In this document: positions 23,778-31,882 of the stretch, piece by piece
Numbering within the stretch: position 1 is the stretch's first letter
Layout of the letters: the number at the start of each line of letters is the position of its first letter
Origin: CAZXIC01 sp964640195
GTDB taxonomy: Archaea; Iainarchaeota; Iainarchaeia; Iainarchaeales; GCA-2688035
NCBI GenBank assembly: GCA_964640195.1
Contig: CAZXIC010000001.1
Coordinates: forward strand, 1 to 64,000
Length of the DNA: 64,000 nt
Direction of reading: 5' to 3'
The notes under the pieces: generated by a model
Told to the model about the DNA's origin: nothing
The model's input: only the letters and a program-made list of their open reading frames with translations
Database searches by the model: none
Program-made: the position numbers and the translations under genes

Positions 23778-24683
23778 CTACTTTATCCCAAGCATTGCGT
23801 CAATCGCTTTCTTTGATTTTTCAATTATTTCTTTTCCAAGCTTTACCTCAAACTGCTCCTTTTTCAGCGCATTGAACACAGTCTGCAGGTCTGTTTTCTT
23901 CATCGAACTGCAGACGGCTGTATCCCTTATCGGGAAGAATTTTTTCCCGGGCAATTCCATGGACAGGCGATAACACATTTCCCTCTCTGTTCCAATAAGG
24001 AATTCTTCTGCGTTTGACTGGGCAGCAATTTTAATCATCTGCGAGGTGCTGCCAATCGCGTCTGCTGCTGCCTGCACCTCAGGGTTGCATTCTGGGTGGA
24101 CAATCGCAAGGGCGTTTTTATGCACTTTTCTTGCCTGCTGCAAATCGCGCAGCCCGATAAAGCGGTGCACATAGCAGAAGCCGTCTGCCGGCACAGGCAC
24201 AATGCTTTTGTCACTCCGCTGGTCCACGTAGTATGCAAGGTTCCTGTCAGGACCAAGCAGCACTGTGCTGCTTTGCATCGCATTGGCAACCTCAACCGCG
24301 TTCGCGCTGGTGCAGCAGCAGTCCGCAAGCGCCTTGCAGTCGGCGCTGCTGTTCACATACAGCACGGTTTCAGCCTTTGGATAGCGCTTCTTGGCCTGCA
24401 GCAGCTTTTCCGGATGCAGCATGCCTGCCATCGGGCATGCGGCATCCTTCGCAGCAAGCAAAACCTTTTTCTCCGGATTAAGAATCTTCGCTGTTTCAGC
24501 CATGAAGCTAACTCCGGCAAAAACAATAAGATTGGCATCTGTCTGCTGGGCTTTTCTCGCCAACTCAAGGCTGTCGCCGGTAAAATCAGCGCACTGCTGC
24601 ACAGCTGGCAGCTGGTAGTTGTGCGCGAGAATAGCAGCGTTCTTTTCTTTCCGCAGCGTGTTTATTTCCCTCTGCAACCGCAT
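23778..24683 (-). CDS. nadA: quinolinate synthase
   Basis: This 301-residue [4Fe-4S] enzyme condenses iminoaspartate with dihydroxyacetone phosphate to quinolinate. Visible motifs are ILAHNYQLPAVQQCADFTGDSLELA, VLYVNSSADCKALADCCCTSANAVEV, VHPECNPEVQAAAD and TAVCSSMKKTDLQTV, which supply the three cluster Cys residues. The iminoaspartate would come from the aspartate dehydrogenase at 26699-27457. No nadC is in the window. Confidence 0.95.
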   Translation of the reverse strand: MRLQREINTLRKEKNAAILAHNYQLPAVQQCADFTGDSLELARKAQQTDANLIVFAGVSFMAETAKILNPEKKVLLAAKDAACPMAGMLHPEKLLQAKKRYPKAETVLYVNSSADCKALADCCCTSANAVEVANAMQSSTVLLGPDRNLAYYVDQRSDKSIVPVPADGFCYVHRFIGLRDLQQARKVHKNALAIVHPECNPEVQAAADAIGSTSQMIKIAAQSNAEEFLIGTEREMCYRLSMELPGKKFFPIRDTAVCSSMKKTDLQTVFNALKKEQFEVKLGKEIIEKSKKAIDAMLGIK

Positions 24684-24832
24684 TACGCAAAATTGGATTT
24701 GGAAAGGGTTAAAAGGCTATTATGCAGAAAGCATGCCCCTGGCAAGAGCAGCTTGGAAAATAGAAAAAAGAAGGACAAAAAACTGTACAATAAAAAAATG
24801 TTGGGAGCAAAATAAAAACCGGCTAGAGAGCC

Positions 24833-24892
24833 TTACCTTCTTCTCTTTTTCTTCTTTTTTTTCTTTTTTTTCTTTTTTTTCTTCTTTGCCAT
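24833..24892 (-). CDS. 19-residue poly-lysine microprotein
   Basis: On the minus strand, ATG 24892 starts a 20-codon frame coding Met-Ala, then 14 Lys, then Arg-Arg-Arg, then TAA. GGAGG lies about 8 nt before the ATG, and a TATA-like TTTAAATA element lies near 24942-24950. A ribosome site and promoter in front of so short a frame argue for real expression. The peptide should bind nucleic acid non-specifically and could be a DNA- or ribosome-coating peptide; that is inference. The lysine codons alternate AAA and AAG, which limits slippage. Confidence 0.55.
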   Translation of the reverse strand: MAKKKKKKKKKKKKKKRRR

Positions 24893-25090
24893 TGCAGAAC
24901 CTCCAAGAAATATTTTTAACTGATAATAAAAAACACAAAGTCATATTTAAATGTTTCTGAAAAAAATTTTGGAAAAAATTTTGGAAAAAACATGGAGGCG
25001 GGGACTTTTTGGAAAAAATAAAAATTGTGGTGAAAAAATAGAAAACCTTTTGCAAAAATCAAAAAAATGCATCTCGCAAAAAAAACTTAA

Positions 25091-25114
25091 CAACAATCTT
25101 TAAAACAGTTGTTG
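25091..25114. promoter_or_regulatory. inverted repeat at the agmatinase promoter
   Basis: CAACAA (25091-25096) and TTGTTG (25109-25114) form a perfect 6-bp inverted repeat over a 12-bp A/T-rich spacer that contains TTTAAAA. It lies 18-41 bp before the ATG at 25132, where a repressor would block the promoter. Confidence 0.4.
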
Positions 25115-25131
25115 GTTTATAAAATTAATAA

Positions 25132-26079
25132 ATGAAAAAACAAGAGTATACTCTTTTCCTTGATGAGGGAAACCCGCCACTTGCCGATGCGGATGCCGCA
25201 GTGCTCGGCGTCGCATTTGACAAAACCGGAAGCTATGAAAAGGGTTCAGCGAAGGCGCCTGCCGCGGTTTTCAGGGCATCGCACCAGCTTGAATTGGAGC
25301 AGCCGCTTACAGGGAAAACTCTTGACACAGCAATCCACAATATGGGGATAATTGAGCCGAAAACAAGCGAGCAAATGGTTGAGAAAACAAGGGAAAAGGC
25401 GGAAAATGCAATCGGGGCTGGAAAGTTTTTTATTCTGCTTGGCGGCGACCACTCGGTTGTAAACGGCCTGCTTGCTGTGCTGCCTAAAGATGTTTCGTTT
25501 GTCAACTTTGATGCGCACCTTGACTTGAGGGAGAGCTGGCTTGGGACAAGGCTGAACCATGCCTGCGTTGCAAGGAGAATTTTTGATGCAGGCTTTGGGC
25601 AACTGTGGGTTGGCGCAAGGGACCAGATAAGCGAGGAGGAAATAGGGTTCGTTTCAGCCCAGACGCTTGCGGAAAAAATTTTTTACTGCGCAACTCAGCC
25701 AAAAAGCTTTTATAAAACATTCGCGTATCCTGAATGGATAAAGAAGGAAAACGTCATTTCCGGCGGAATGCCGGGCGAGCTGCAAATGCAAAAAGTATTG
25801 GACGGCATAGGGGAAAGGGATGTTTGGCTGAACATTGACATCGACTGCCTTGACTCAAGGGAGCTGCACGGCACAGGCACGCCTGTGCCATTCGGGCTCA
25901 AACTTGAGGGATTAAACGAGCTGTTGTTCAGGATTATTTCAGCCAAAAACGTTATTGGATTCAATTTGGTTGAATTGATTCCAAGCAGGAAAGACCTGAA
26001 CAGCGAAATGATTGCTGCAATGCTCTGCTATAACATACTTTCTTGGAAATTCAGTTCAAACAAGGGGCCTGGGCAATGA
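25132..26079 (+). CDS. speB: agmatinase (ureohydrolase family)
   Basis: This 315-residue arginase/agmatinase-fold enzyme has the two-Mn2+ ligands in GGDHS (His 107), FDAHLDLR (Asp 127, His 129, Asp 131) and NIDIDCLD. It hydrolyses agmatine to putrescine and urea. The specificity is inferred from the overlapping arginine decarboxylase gene downstream (ATGA overlap at 26076-26079), which makes agmatine. A TATA-like TTTATAAAATTAAT lies directly upstream of the ATG. Confidence 0.85.
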   Translation: MKKQEYTLFLDEGNPPLADADAAVLGVAFDKTGSYEKGSAKAPAAVFRASHQLELEQPLTGKTLDTAIHNMGIIEPKTSEQMVEKTREKAENAIGAGKFFILLGGDHSVVNGLLAVLPKDVSFVNFDAHLDLRESWLGTRLNHACVARRIFDAGFGQLWVGARDQISEEEIGFVSAQTLAEKIFYCATQPKSFYKTFAYPEWIKKENVISGGMPGELQMQKVLDGIGERDVWLNIDIDCLDSRELHGTGTPVPFGLKLEGLNELLFRIISAKNVIGFNLVELIPSRKDLNSEMIAAMLCYNILSWKFSSNKGPGQ

Positions 26080-26657
26080 TTCCACAATCGGTTTTTCTGA
26101 CAAAGGGCGTTGGCATTCACAAGGAAAGGCTGGCTTCTTTTGAGTTAGCCCTGAGGAATGCCAGCATTGCACAGTTCAATTTGGTGCAGGTGAGCAGCAT
26201 CCTGCCGCCGAACTGCAAAATCGTTTCAAGGGAGAAAGTCTTAAGCGCCCTGAAGCCAGGGCAGATTGTTTACTGTGTCATGGCAAAAAACGAAACAAAC
26301 GAGCCGAACAGGCTGCTCGCAGCGTCAGTTGGCTTGGCTGCGCCTGCAGACAGGGGGCAGTACGGCTATTTGTCGGAGCACCACAGCTTTGGCGAAACCG
26401 AGAGGAGCGCAGGGGATTACGCTGAAGACCTCGCAGCCGAAATGCTTGCCTCAACGCTTGGAATCGAAACCCCGGAGGGCATTGAATGGAAGGAAAAGGA
26501 AGAGGTCTTCAAAATCAGCGGAAAGATTGTGAGGACAAGCAACATAACCCAGTCAGCTGTTGCCCCAAAAATCGGCTACTGGGTAAGCGTCGTTGCAGCG
26601 GCTGTTTTTGTCGAGGAAAACAACTTTACTGCAAAGGGTGGCGGGGCAGTGCATTAG
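26076..26657 (+). CDS. pdaD: pyruvoyl-dependent arginine decarboxylase
   Basis: This 193-residue pro-enzyme cleaves itself between the two serines of VSSILPPN (Ser 40/Ser 41) to form the pyruvoyl group and then decarboxylates arginine to agmatine. Other family segments are GVGIHKERLASFELALRNASIAQFNLV and GQYGYLSEHHSFGET. ATG 26076 overlaps the agmatinase stop, so the pair is translationally coupled and completes arginine to putrescine in two steps. Confidence 0.93.
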   Translation: MIPQSVFLTKGVGIHKERLASFELALRNASIAQFNLVQVSSILPPNCKIVSREKVLSALKPGQIVYCVMAKNETNEPNRLLAASVGLAAPADRGQYGYLSEHHSFGETERSAGDYAEDLAAEMLASTLGIETPEGIEWKEKEEVFKISGKIVRTSNITQSAVAPKIGYWVSVVAAAVFVEENNFTAKGGGAVH

Positions 26658-26698
26658 CCGGCAAGCAAGCCTGCAGGGAAAATGGAATGCGGTTCTAT

Positions 26699-27457
26699 TT
26701 AATTTTCCCGAAAGATGCTTATCCCAAGTTGGATTTTTTTGATGGTGTCAAAGGCGCTTATTGCAGCAGTGCTGCTTGTTGCCGGGTTTTTGCTTGGCCT
26801 GCTCTCAACAACTATGTGGAACTTTCCGAAGCTGCCCTCTGCTTCTACTTTGTGAACATTTGACCTGGCTTTCGGGTCGCTTATAATCTTCACCTTTGTT
26901 TTGTCAAAGCCTATTCCGTTAAGTGCGAGGGTTGCACTGATGTTGACGTTTTTTGGGAAAAGCCTGCAGGCTTCCCTTGCACTGCCCTCAAACAGCACTT
27001 TCTCATCCTTATCGCTTCTCCCAAAGCCTTTTGGTGGTTTCCTTGAGACCAGTTCAACGCTTTTGAGCAGATGCCTTACTGCGCTGATTCCGTCAATGCC
27101 GATTATTGCACCGCTTGGAACAAACAGGTGCCTGCCGCTTTTTTTGCATGCTTCCCTGATGGCTGTTTCAGTTTCCTTGAACGCAAGTGCACTCACTGAA
27201 AGAACCAGCAAATCGCATTTGCGCAAAATCTTTGGGGCATATTCAATTACTGCCCTATGGGAAGCGCATTCGACAACAAGGTCAATGTTTCTGTTGCACG
27301 CCTCCTCAATTGAATTGACAACGTTCTTTGCTGGGAAACCTTTAACTTTCTCTTTGTCTGTATCAAAAACAAAACCAAGCGCTAGGCTTTTATCTTCCGC
27401 TATTCGCTGCACGAGGTAGCTGCCGATTGTTCCAATGCCGATTATGCCAACCCTCAT
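26699..27457 (-). CDS. nadX: L-aspartate dehydrogenase
   Basis: This 252-residue enzyme oxidises aspartate to iminoaspartate with NAD(P)+, the first step to quinolinate in organisms lacking NadB. It has the Rossmann motif GIIGIGTIGSYL, the segment VVECASHRAV, SGAIIGIDG, and NVNISATLALNGIGFDKTKVKIISDP, all typical of the family. With nadA 2 kb away it supplies de novo NAD synthesis. The polyamine operon lies between them on the other strand. Confidence 0.92.
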   Translation of the reverse strand: MRVGIIGIGTIGSYLVQRIAEDKSLALGFVFDTDKEKVKGFPAKNVVNSIEEACNRNIDLVVECASHRAVIEYAPKILRKCDLLVLSVSALAFKETETAIREACKKSGRHLFVPSGAIIGIDGISAVRHLLKSVELVSRKPPKGFGRSDKDEKVLFEGSAREACRLFPKNVNISATLALNGIGFDKTKVKIISDPKARSNVHKVEAEGSFGKFHIVVESRPSKNPATSSTAAISAFDTIKKIQLGISIFREN

Positions 27458-27513
27458 AGCAATACCCTCTGCTTCAGTTCAATCACAAGCAATCCTGCCC
27501 CACTAAAAAATAT

Positions 27514-28554
27514 TCAGCGTATTTCAATTAAATGCTTTGGTGCAGCGCTCAGCTGCCTGCACCTTGACCCCTGGACAACAATGTTGTCCTCTATCCTTAT
27601 CCCAAAGCCCTTGAGGTAGACTGCCGGCTCTATTGTCAGAACCATTCCTGCTTTAAGTGAGTCACTGCTTCCAGCAAGGAAGCCTGCAGGTGCGTCATGC
27701 GCTTTCAGCCCAATGCCGTGCCCAAGCCCGTGAATCATGGCTTTGCCCGTCCTTTTTTTCAGGAAAGACGAAACCTGTTCAAAAACCGCAGGGGCTTTTG
27801 CCCTCTCAACCGCGAGCAGGGCAGCAAGCTGTTTTGCCTCAAAAACAGTTTTGTACAATAAGTTTTGCCTCTGCGAGGGCTTTCCGACTGAGAAAACCCT
27901 TGTCAGGTCAGCGCAGTATCCCTTGTAGCGGGCGCCGCAGTCAATTAGCAGAATTCCCTTCCTGATTTTTTTGCTGCCTGGGACGTGGTGCGGGAAAGCG
28001 CTGTTTCTTGCGTTTGCAACAACGCTTGGGAAGGCAATCTCGTCATTGCTTTTTTTCCTTAACAGGAACTCAAGTTCCAGTGCAAGCTGTTTCTCAGTCA
28101 TGCCTTTCCGGAAGATTTCAGGCATGTGGTGCAGCGCTTTTTCGGTTATTTTCACTGCCTTCGCAATTTTTGCAATCTCTGCCCTGGACTTAACTGCCCT
28201 TATTGCAGAAAGCTGCTCTGACACGTCCACAAACCGCTTTTTTGGCAGCTCGCGCCGCAGTTCTTTAAGTGAAGCAGCGGGGTAAAGCGACATGTTCAAG
28301 CCTATTCTCTTCCCGTGCAGCTCTCTTTTCAGCATAGAAATCATCTGCTTTCTGCGCTTGACTGTTTTTACCCTAAGCAGTTTGCTTTTCACCTCTGGGT
28401 CCAGAACTGTCCTCACAAGCAAGGGCTTTTTCCCAGGGCTTAGGAAAAGGAAGTTGTTTGAAAGAAAATGAACCGGCAGCTGCGTGAAGTAGAAAAACGC
28501 CGGGTCGTAGTCATAAGGAAAAGTCCTGAGCAGGACAGCATCCACTTTTGCCAT
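27514..28554 (-). CDS. M24-family Xaa-Pro aminopeptidase/dipeptidase
   Basis: This 346-residue peptidase has an N-terminal creatinase-like domain (1-120) and a pita-bread domain with the five metal ligands: Asp in LIDCGARYKGYCADLTRVF (two), His in HGLGHGIGLKAHD, Glu in LTIEPAVYL and Glu in IRIEDN. It removes residues before proline. ATG 28554 is the only start codon in the frame. The frame stays open for 38 codons upstream, back to the stop of the M29-like gene, without another ATG, GTG or TTG. Confidence 0.9.
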   Translation of the reverse strand: MAKVDAVLLRTFPYDYDPAFFYFTQLPVHFLSNNFLFLSPGKKPLLVRTVLDPEVKSKLLRVKTVKRRKQMISMLKRELHGKRIGLNMSLYPAASLKELRRELPKKRFVDVSEQLSAIRAVKSRAEIAKIAKAVKITEKALHHMPEIFRKGMTEKQLALELEFLLRKKSNDEIAFPSVVANARNSAFPHHVPGSKKIRKGILLIDCGARYKGYCADLTRVFSVGKPSQRQNLLYKTVFEAKQLAALLAVERAKAPAVFEQVSSFLKKRTGKAMIHGLGHGIGLKAHDAPAGFLAGSSDSLKAGMVLTIEPAVYLKGFGIRIEDNIVVQGSRCRQLSAAPKHLIEIR

Positions 28555-28668
28555 GGCAAAAAGCCGTTTTATTTTATCCCTCAGCTCAAACCACCATCTT
28601 GCATTTTTTTCAGCCAGCCCAGCCGCTTTCTTTGCTTTTTTTTCAAAAGCCCGCTTCTTTTTCCCTGC

Positions 28669-30459
28669 TTAAACCACCATCTTCCCCTTTTTTATTATCC
28701 AACACTGCCTTCCCTTTTTGTCAATGGCGTAAATGTCCAGCTTCTGCCTCGGGCTATTTATTACTACATCGCAGTGGTATCTTGCCTCCCTGCCCGGCTC
28801 ATACCCTGAGCCCAAAGCAATGTGAATCATCCTAGCGATTTTCTCTGCCTCAACAAGGTAACGGGACAATCCCGCGTTTGGATTCGTATTTATTGCGAAC
28901 TCCCCAATCCTGTCAAAGTTTTGCTTCATCGACTCAATCATTTTTTTAGGCATGCTCTTGTTTTTTTCAAACAACTGAATCAGCCTCCAGGCTTCCCTCT
29001 TTCTCTTGTTCAGCGCTTTGAGAATTTTCCTGCTTCCATTCCTCACCTTATACCTGCCGTTTTTTACCTTTACGACCAATGGCTTGTTTTCGCTGATTAC
29101 ATAGCTCTGGTCTATTGCAATCACGACATCGCCAACAAAGGTTCCGCCCATTTTATGGGGCGTGAAAAACACCTCTCCGCTTGGAAAGTTTCCGTATCTG
29201 CCACTTTTTGTTTTGAAAATGGCTGCTGCTTCATGTGGCGTAACAGGGTTTGTCTCGATGTCGTCACCCAGGACAGGGCCCTTTCTGCTTGAAATGTGCC
29301 TTAAATCAAGCTTTAAATCCGTTGAGCCTCCTTTCACCTTAACGCCCTTTACAATTAGGGTTCTACTCTTTAACAGGACACCTCTTATCCTCTCATTCTT
29401 TTTTCTCAAAGCAAAGTAGTCAACGTAGCACGTTCTGATGTAGTTCTCAATGGGCAGGGTTTCAGTGATGGCATGCCTTGTGAGGGGCTTTCTGGCATCG
29501 TGTTTTGTCTGCTCAAGCCACCACGGCTTCAGGAACATCTGCCCTGGCGACTGCCACCTGCTTTTCCTGTTTGGTGTGGGATAGCCGATGCTTATTCCGA
29601 AAAAGTGCTTGCCCCCATAGCCCTTTCCATAAATCCCGAAGCTGGCGTCTGCAGGCGACAGGTTTTTTGCGCCGATGAACGGAGAAAGCCTCCTGAATGC
29701 CCTGAACCAAGGTTCTGGTATATTCTTCTCGTATTCGCAGCCTGCAAGCGTTGCTGCAAGGTCTGTGATGCGCTCCATGGGCTGCAGCTGCGACATCCTG
29801 GATGTTTCAGAACCCATGCCGACATTTCTGCACAGCTTTGCCGCTGCAAGGGCAAAGGTGTAAGAAATTGCGAAGCTGTCCAGGTAGTCATCCAGGGGCA
29901 GTTCAAGGTCCTTTTTCTTTGGAACCAGCTCAAAGCCGACGCTTACCCTTTCCCTTTTACTGATTCCGTAGCCCTGCCGCAGTATTCTCCTGTTTGTTGC
30001 AAGCAACTGCCTCCACCTGCGCTTTCTGAACCAGTCTGTCCTGAATTCAATCAATTCCCCGTTGCAGTTGAAGCCTTTTTTTCCCGCAAGCAGCTCAAGT
30101 TCCGGCTGCCTCATGAGCTTTTCAATGTATTTGCTCTTGGTTTTCCTCTCAACAGCTTTGACAAAGCCCTGCAGGGCTTTTGTTTTCCTGCTGCGTTTGC
30201 CCTGCTGCAGTTCGGAATAAATTTCCCAGGTTTTTCTCAAAACAGGCAGAACCCTGTTTTCCCTGTCCAGCACAAAAACACTCATGTCAGCGCCAAGTTG
30301 ATGCACTGCCCTGCTCAAAGGCGCGAGGGAGAAAAAGGCTTTTTCATTGCCCAGCTGCAGGCACACCAGGCAGGTGCTGCCTTTGTGCAGTTTTTTCCCG
30401 AGCATTCTTTTGTAGTATGCAACTGCTTTGTTGAAGCGCATCAGGTTGTAGCGTGCCAT
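28669..30459 (-). CDS. M29-like metallopeptidase, enlarged
   Basis: This 596-residue protein has the C-terminal hallmarks of thermophilic aminopeptidases (M29): GRYGNFPSGEVFFTPHKMGGTFVGD, GEFAINTNPNAGLSRYLVEAEKIARMIHIALG and YHCDVVINS, which provide the Glu, His and Asp metal ligands. The N-terminal 280 residues are longer than usual and carry basic segments. ATG 30459 is preferred because AAGGTG lies 9 nt upstream; the GTG at 30468 overlaps that site. It is followed in the same frame by an open stretch and then the M24 peptidase gene. Confidence 0.78.
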   Translation of the reverse strand: MARYNLMRFNKAVAYYKRMLGKKLHKGSTCLVCLQLGNEKAFFSLAPLSRAVHQLGADMSVFVLDRENRVLPVLRKTWEIYSELQQGKRSRKTKALQGFVKAVERKTKSKYIEKLMRQPELELLAGKKGFNCNGELIEFRTDWFRKRRWRQLLATNRRILRQGYGISKRERVSVGFELVPKKKDLELPLDDYLDSFAISYTFALAAAKLCRNVGMGSETSRMSQLQPMERITDLAATLAGCEYEKNIPEPWFRAFRRLSPFIGAKNLSPADASFGIYGKGYGGKHFFGISIGYPTPNRKSRWQSPGQMFLKPWWLEQTKHDARKPLTRHAITETLPIENYIRTCYVDYFALRKKNERIRGVLLKSRTLIVKGVKVKGGSTDLKLDLRHISSRKGPVLGDDIETNPVTPHEAAAIFKTKSGRYGNFPSGEVFFTPHKMGGTFVGDVVIAIDQSYVISENKPLVVKVKNGRYKVRNGSRKILKALNKRKREAWRLIQLFEKNKSMPKKMIESMKQNFDRIGEFAINTNPNAGLSRYLVEAEKIARMIHIALGSGYEPGREARYHCDVVINSPRQKLDIYAIDKKGRQCWIIKKGKMVV

Positions 30460-30546
30460 GGTTTCCACACCTTAAATGAATCAGGAAAAGCTATTAAAAT
30501 CGTTTTTCCGGGCTTATGCCGTAAATAAAATAAACAAAAAAAACGC

Positions 30547-30711
30547 CTACTTTCTCTTCAGCATAGGCAGCCCTGTTCTCTGGTTCTCAACAACCGCAAA
30601 TCCTTCCGGCAGGTCAATGCTGCTGGCGCTGTCCTTGCTGAAGTAAAACAGCCTGCCCCTCTGGTGCAGGTAATAGCGCTGCCCCTTGCTGTTCGTATGC
30701 TCGTAGCCCAT
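30547..30711 (-). CDS. 54-residue conserved-type small protein
   Basis: On the minus strand ATG 30711 starts MGYEHTNSKGQRYYLHQRGR, continuing LFYFSKD...DLPEGFAVVENQRTGLPMLKRK. The pattern HTNSKG-x-x-YYLH ... YFFSK ... LPEG-x-x-V-x-E-x-x-x-TGLP-x-L-K-[KR]-K recurs in short prokaryotic proteins of unknown function. A G-rich ribosome site (GGGGGGG) lies about 8 nt upstream. It is cytosolic and basic, perhaps nucleic-acid binding. Confidence 0.75.
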   Translation of the reverse strand: MGYEHTNSKGQRYYLHQRGRLFYFSKDSASSIDLPEGFAVVENQRTGLPMLKRK

Positions 30712-30790
30712 TTTTTGGATCCCCCCCTTCTAAGGTTGTGGTAGTATTAACTGATTTCTCCTTATTAAATTTTTTGCTCACATATCTGGT

Positions 30791-31876
30791 ATGGACAAAG
30801 GCGGGCTAACAGAGCGATTTAAGCAGTTTTGCGCGTCTCTTTCAGCAAAAGATAGCATAGGGGTAATCTACCACTGCGATGCAGACGGCTTTGCATCTGC
30901 CCTGGTAACGGCAAAGGCAATTGAATCGCTAACAGGGAAAAGACCATCTGTTATAAGGCATTACGAATATGGCAACATGGTGCATGGCAGGAAAGCTGTT
31001 GAGAGTCTGGAGAAAGCGGCAGTAAACACGCTAATCGTGCTCGACATTGGCATTGACAGCGCGCCCCACAGCCTGCAGGACAAGTACAGGTTCGAGAAAT
31101 GCCTTGTGATAGACCACCACAAGATGTACAAGGATTTGAACAGCGAAAAAATGGTTTTCCTGAAAGCCCAGTTCTTCACCGAAAAAGACCCGAGCAGTTA
31201 CGTGACAGCAAAATTCGCTTTCGATTTATTCAACCAGGTTAGCGATGTAAGTGGCTTGGACTGGGCTGCATGCATCGGCATCATTGGAGACATGAATTTG
31301 AGGAACTGGCGGCTGTTTGTGCAGAAAACGATTGAAAAGCGGGGGCTTTCGCTTACACTCTTGTATAACTTGGTGGATTTGATTGCATCGGTTGAAGTTC
31401 TTGCAACTGAAAAGCTCACTGAGCTGTTCTGGCTTTTCTACAATGCGGAAACTCCAGAAAGGGTTCTTGACTCGGGTTTCAAGCGCTACCTACAAGAATT
31501 CAAAAGGGAAAAAGACCAGTTGGTTGAAGGATTCAAGGAAAAAGCCGAGAAAATACCTGAGCTTGAATTGTACTTTTATGCGATAAAGGCAAGGCATGAG
31601 AACATCAAAAGCCATGTGATAAACGAGATAAGTGAAATGCATCCGGACAAGACAATAATATTGATGCAGTATTTGGGCAGCGGCAGGGTCAGGGTCAGCG
31701 CAAGAAGGCAGGACTTCAAGGTGAGAGTGAATGACTTGCTTGTTGCTGCAGTGGAAGGAATCCCGGACAGCACTGCTGGAGGGCATGCCCCTGCTGCAGC
31801 AGGCAGCGTCCCAAAGCAGTATGCGAGCAGGTTTAAGGAAAACGTTGTGGGAATTTTGGAGAAAAAGTACGGCTGA
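30791..31876 (+). CDS. DHH-family phosphoesterase (archaeal RecJ/NrnA-like)
   Basis: This 361-residue protein has the DHH motifs YHCDADGFASA (I), VLDIGID (II), VIDHHKMY (III), and the DHHA1 C-terminal GGHAPAAAGSVPKQ. The DHH core binds two Mn2+ ions and DHHA1 binds the substrate 3' end. Archaeal members degrade single-stranded DNA or RNA or short oligonucleotides, some with the replication complex. Start ATG 30791. It is convergent with polX. Confidence 0.88.
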   Translation: MDKGGLTERFKQFCASLSAKDSIGVIYHCDADGFASALVTAKAIESLTGKRPSVIRHYEYGNMVHGRKAVESLEKAAVNTLIVLDIGIDSAPHSLQDKYRFEKCLVIDHHKMYKDLNSEKMVFLKAQFFTEKDPSSYVTAKFAFDLFNQVSDVSGLDWAACIGIIGDMNLRNWRLFVQKTIEKRGLSLTLLYNLVDLIASVEVLATEKLTELFWLFYNAETPERVLDSGFKRYLQEFKREKDQLVEGFKEKAEKIPELELYFYAIKARHENIKSHVINEISEMHPDKTIILMQYLGSGRVRVSARRQDFKVRVNDLLVAAVEGIPDSTAGGHAPAAAGSVPKQYASRFKENVVGILEKKYG

Positions 31877-31882
31877 TGAAAA

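Larger units (their letters stand above)
24684..25131. other. AT-rich 448-bp intergenic stretch holding one microprotein gene
   Basis: Apart from the 19-residue poly-lysine gene at 24833-24892, this region holds A/T homopolymer runs and a short direct repeat AAAAAATTTTGG near 24956-24985. An inverted repeat by the agmatinase promoter is also present. A 50-codon plus-strand frame at 24951-25103 is not supported, because its TATA-like box lies too close to the ATG. Confidence 0.6.

Noticed and set aside
24951..25103. 50-codon plus-strand frame, Lys-rich
   Set aside because: It has no ribosome site, and its only TATA-like box is 8 bp from the ATG and better serves the minus-strand poly-lysine gene.
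29473..30528. 351-codon plus-strand frame over the M29-like peptidase
   Set aside because: It lies wholly antisense to a gene with clear peptidase motifs and shows no family sequence of its own.
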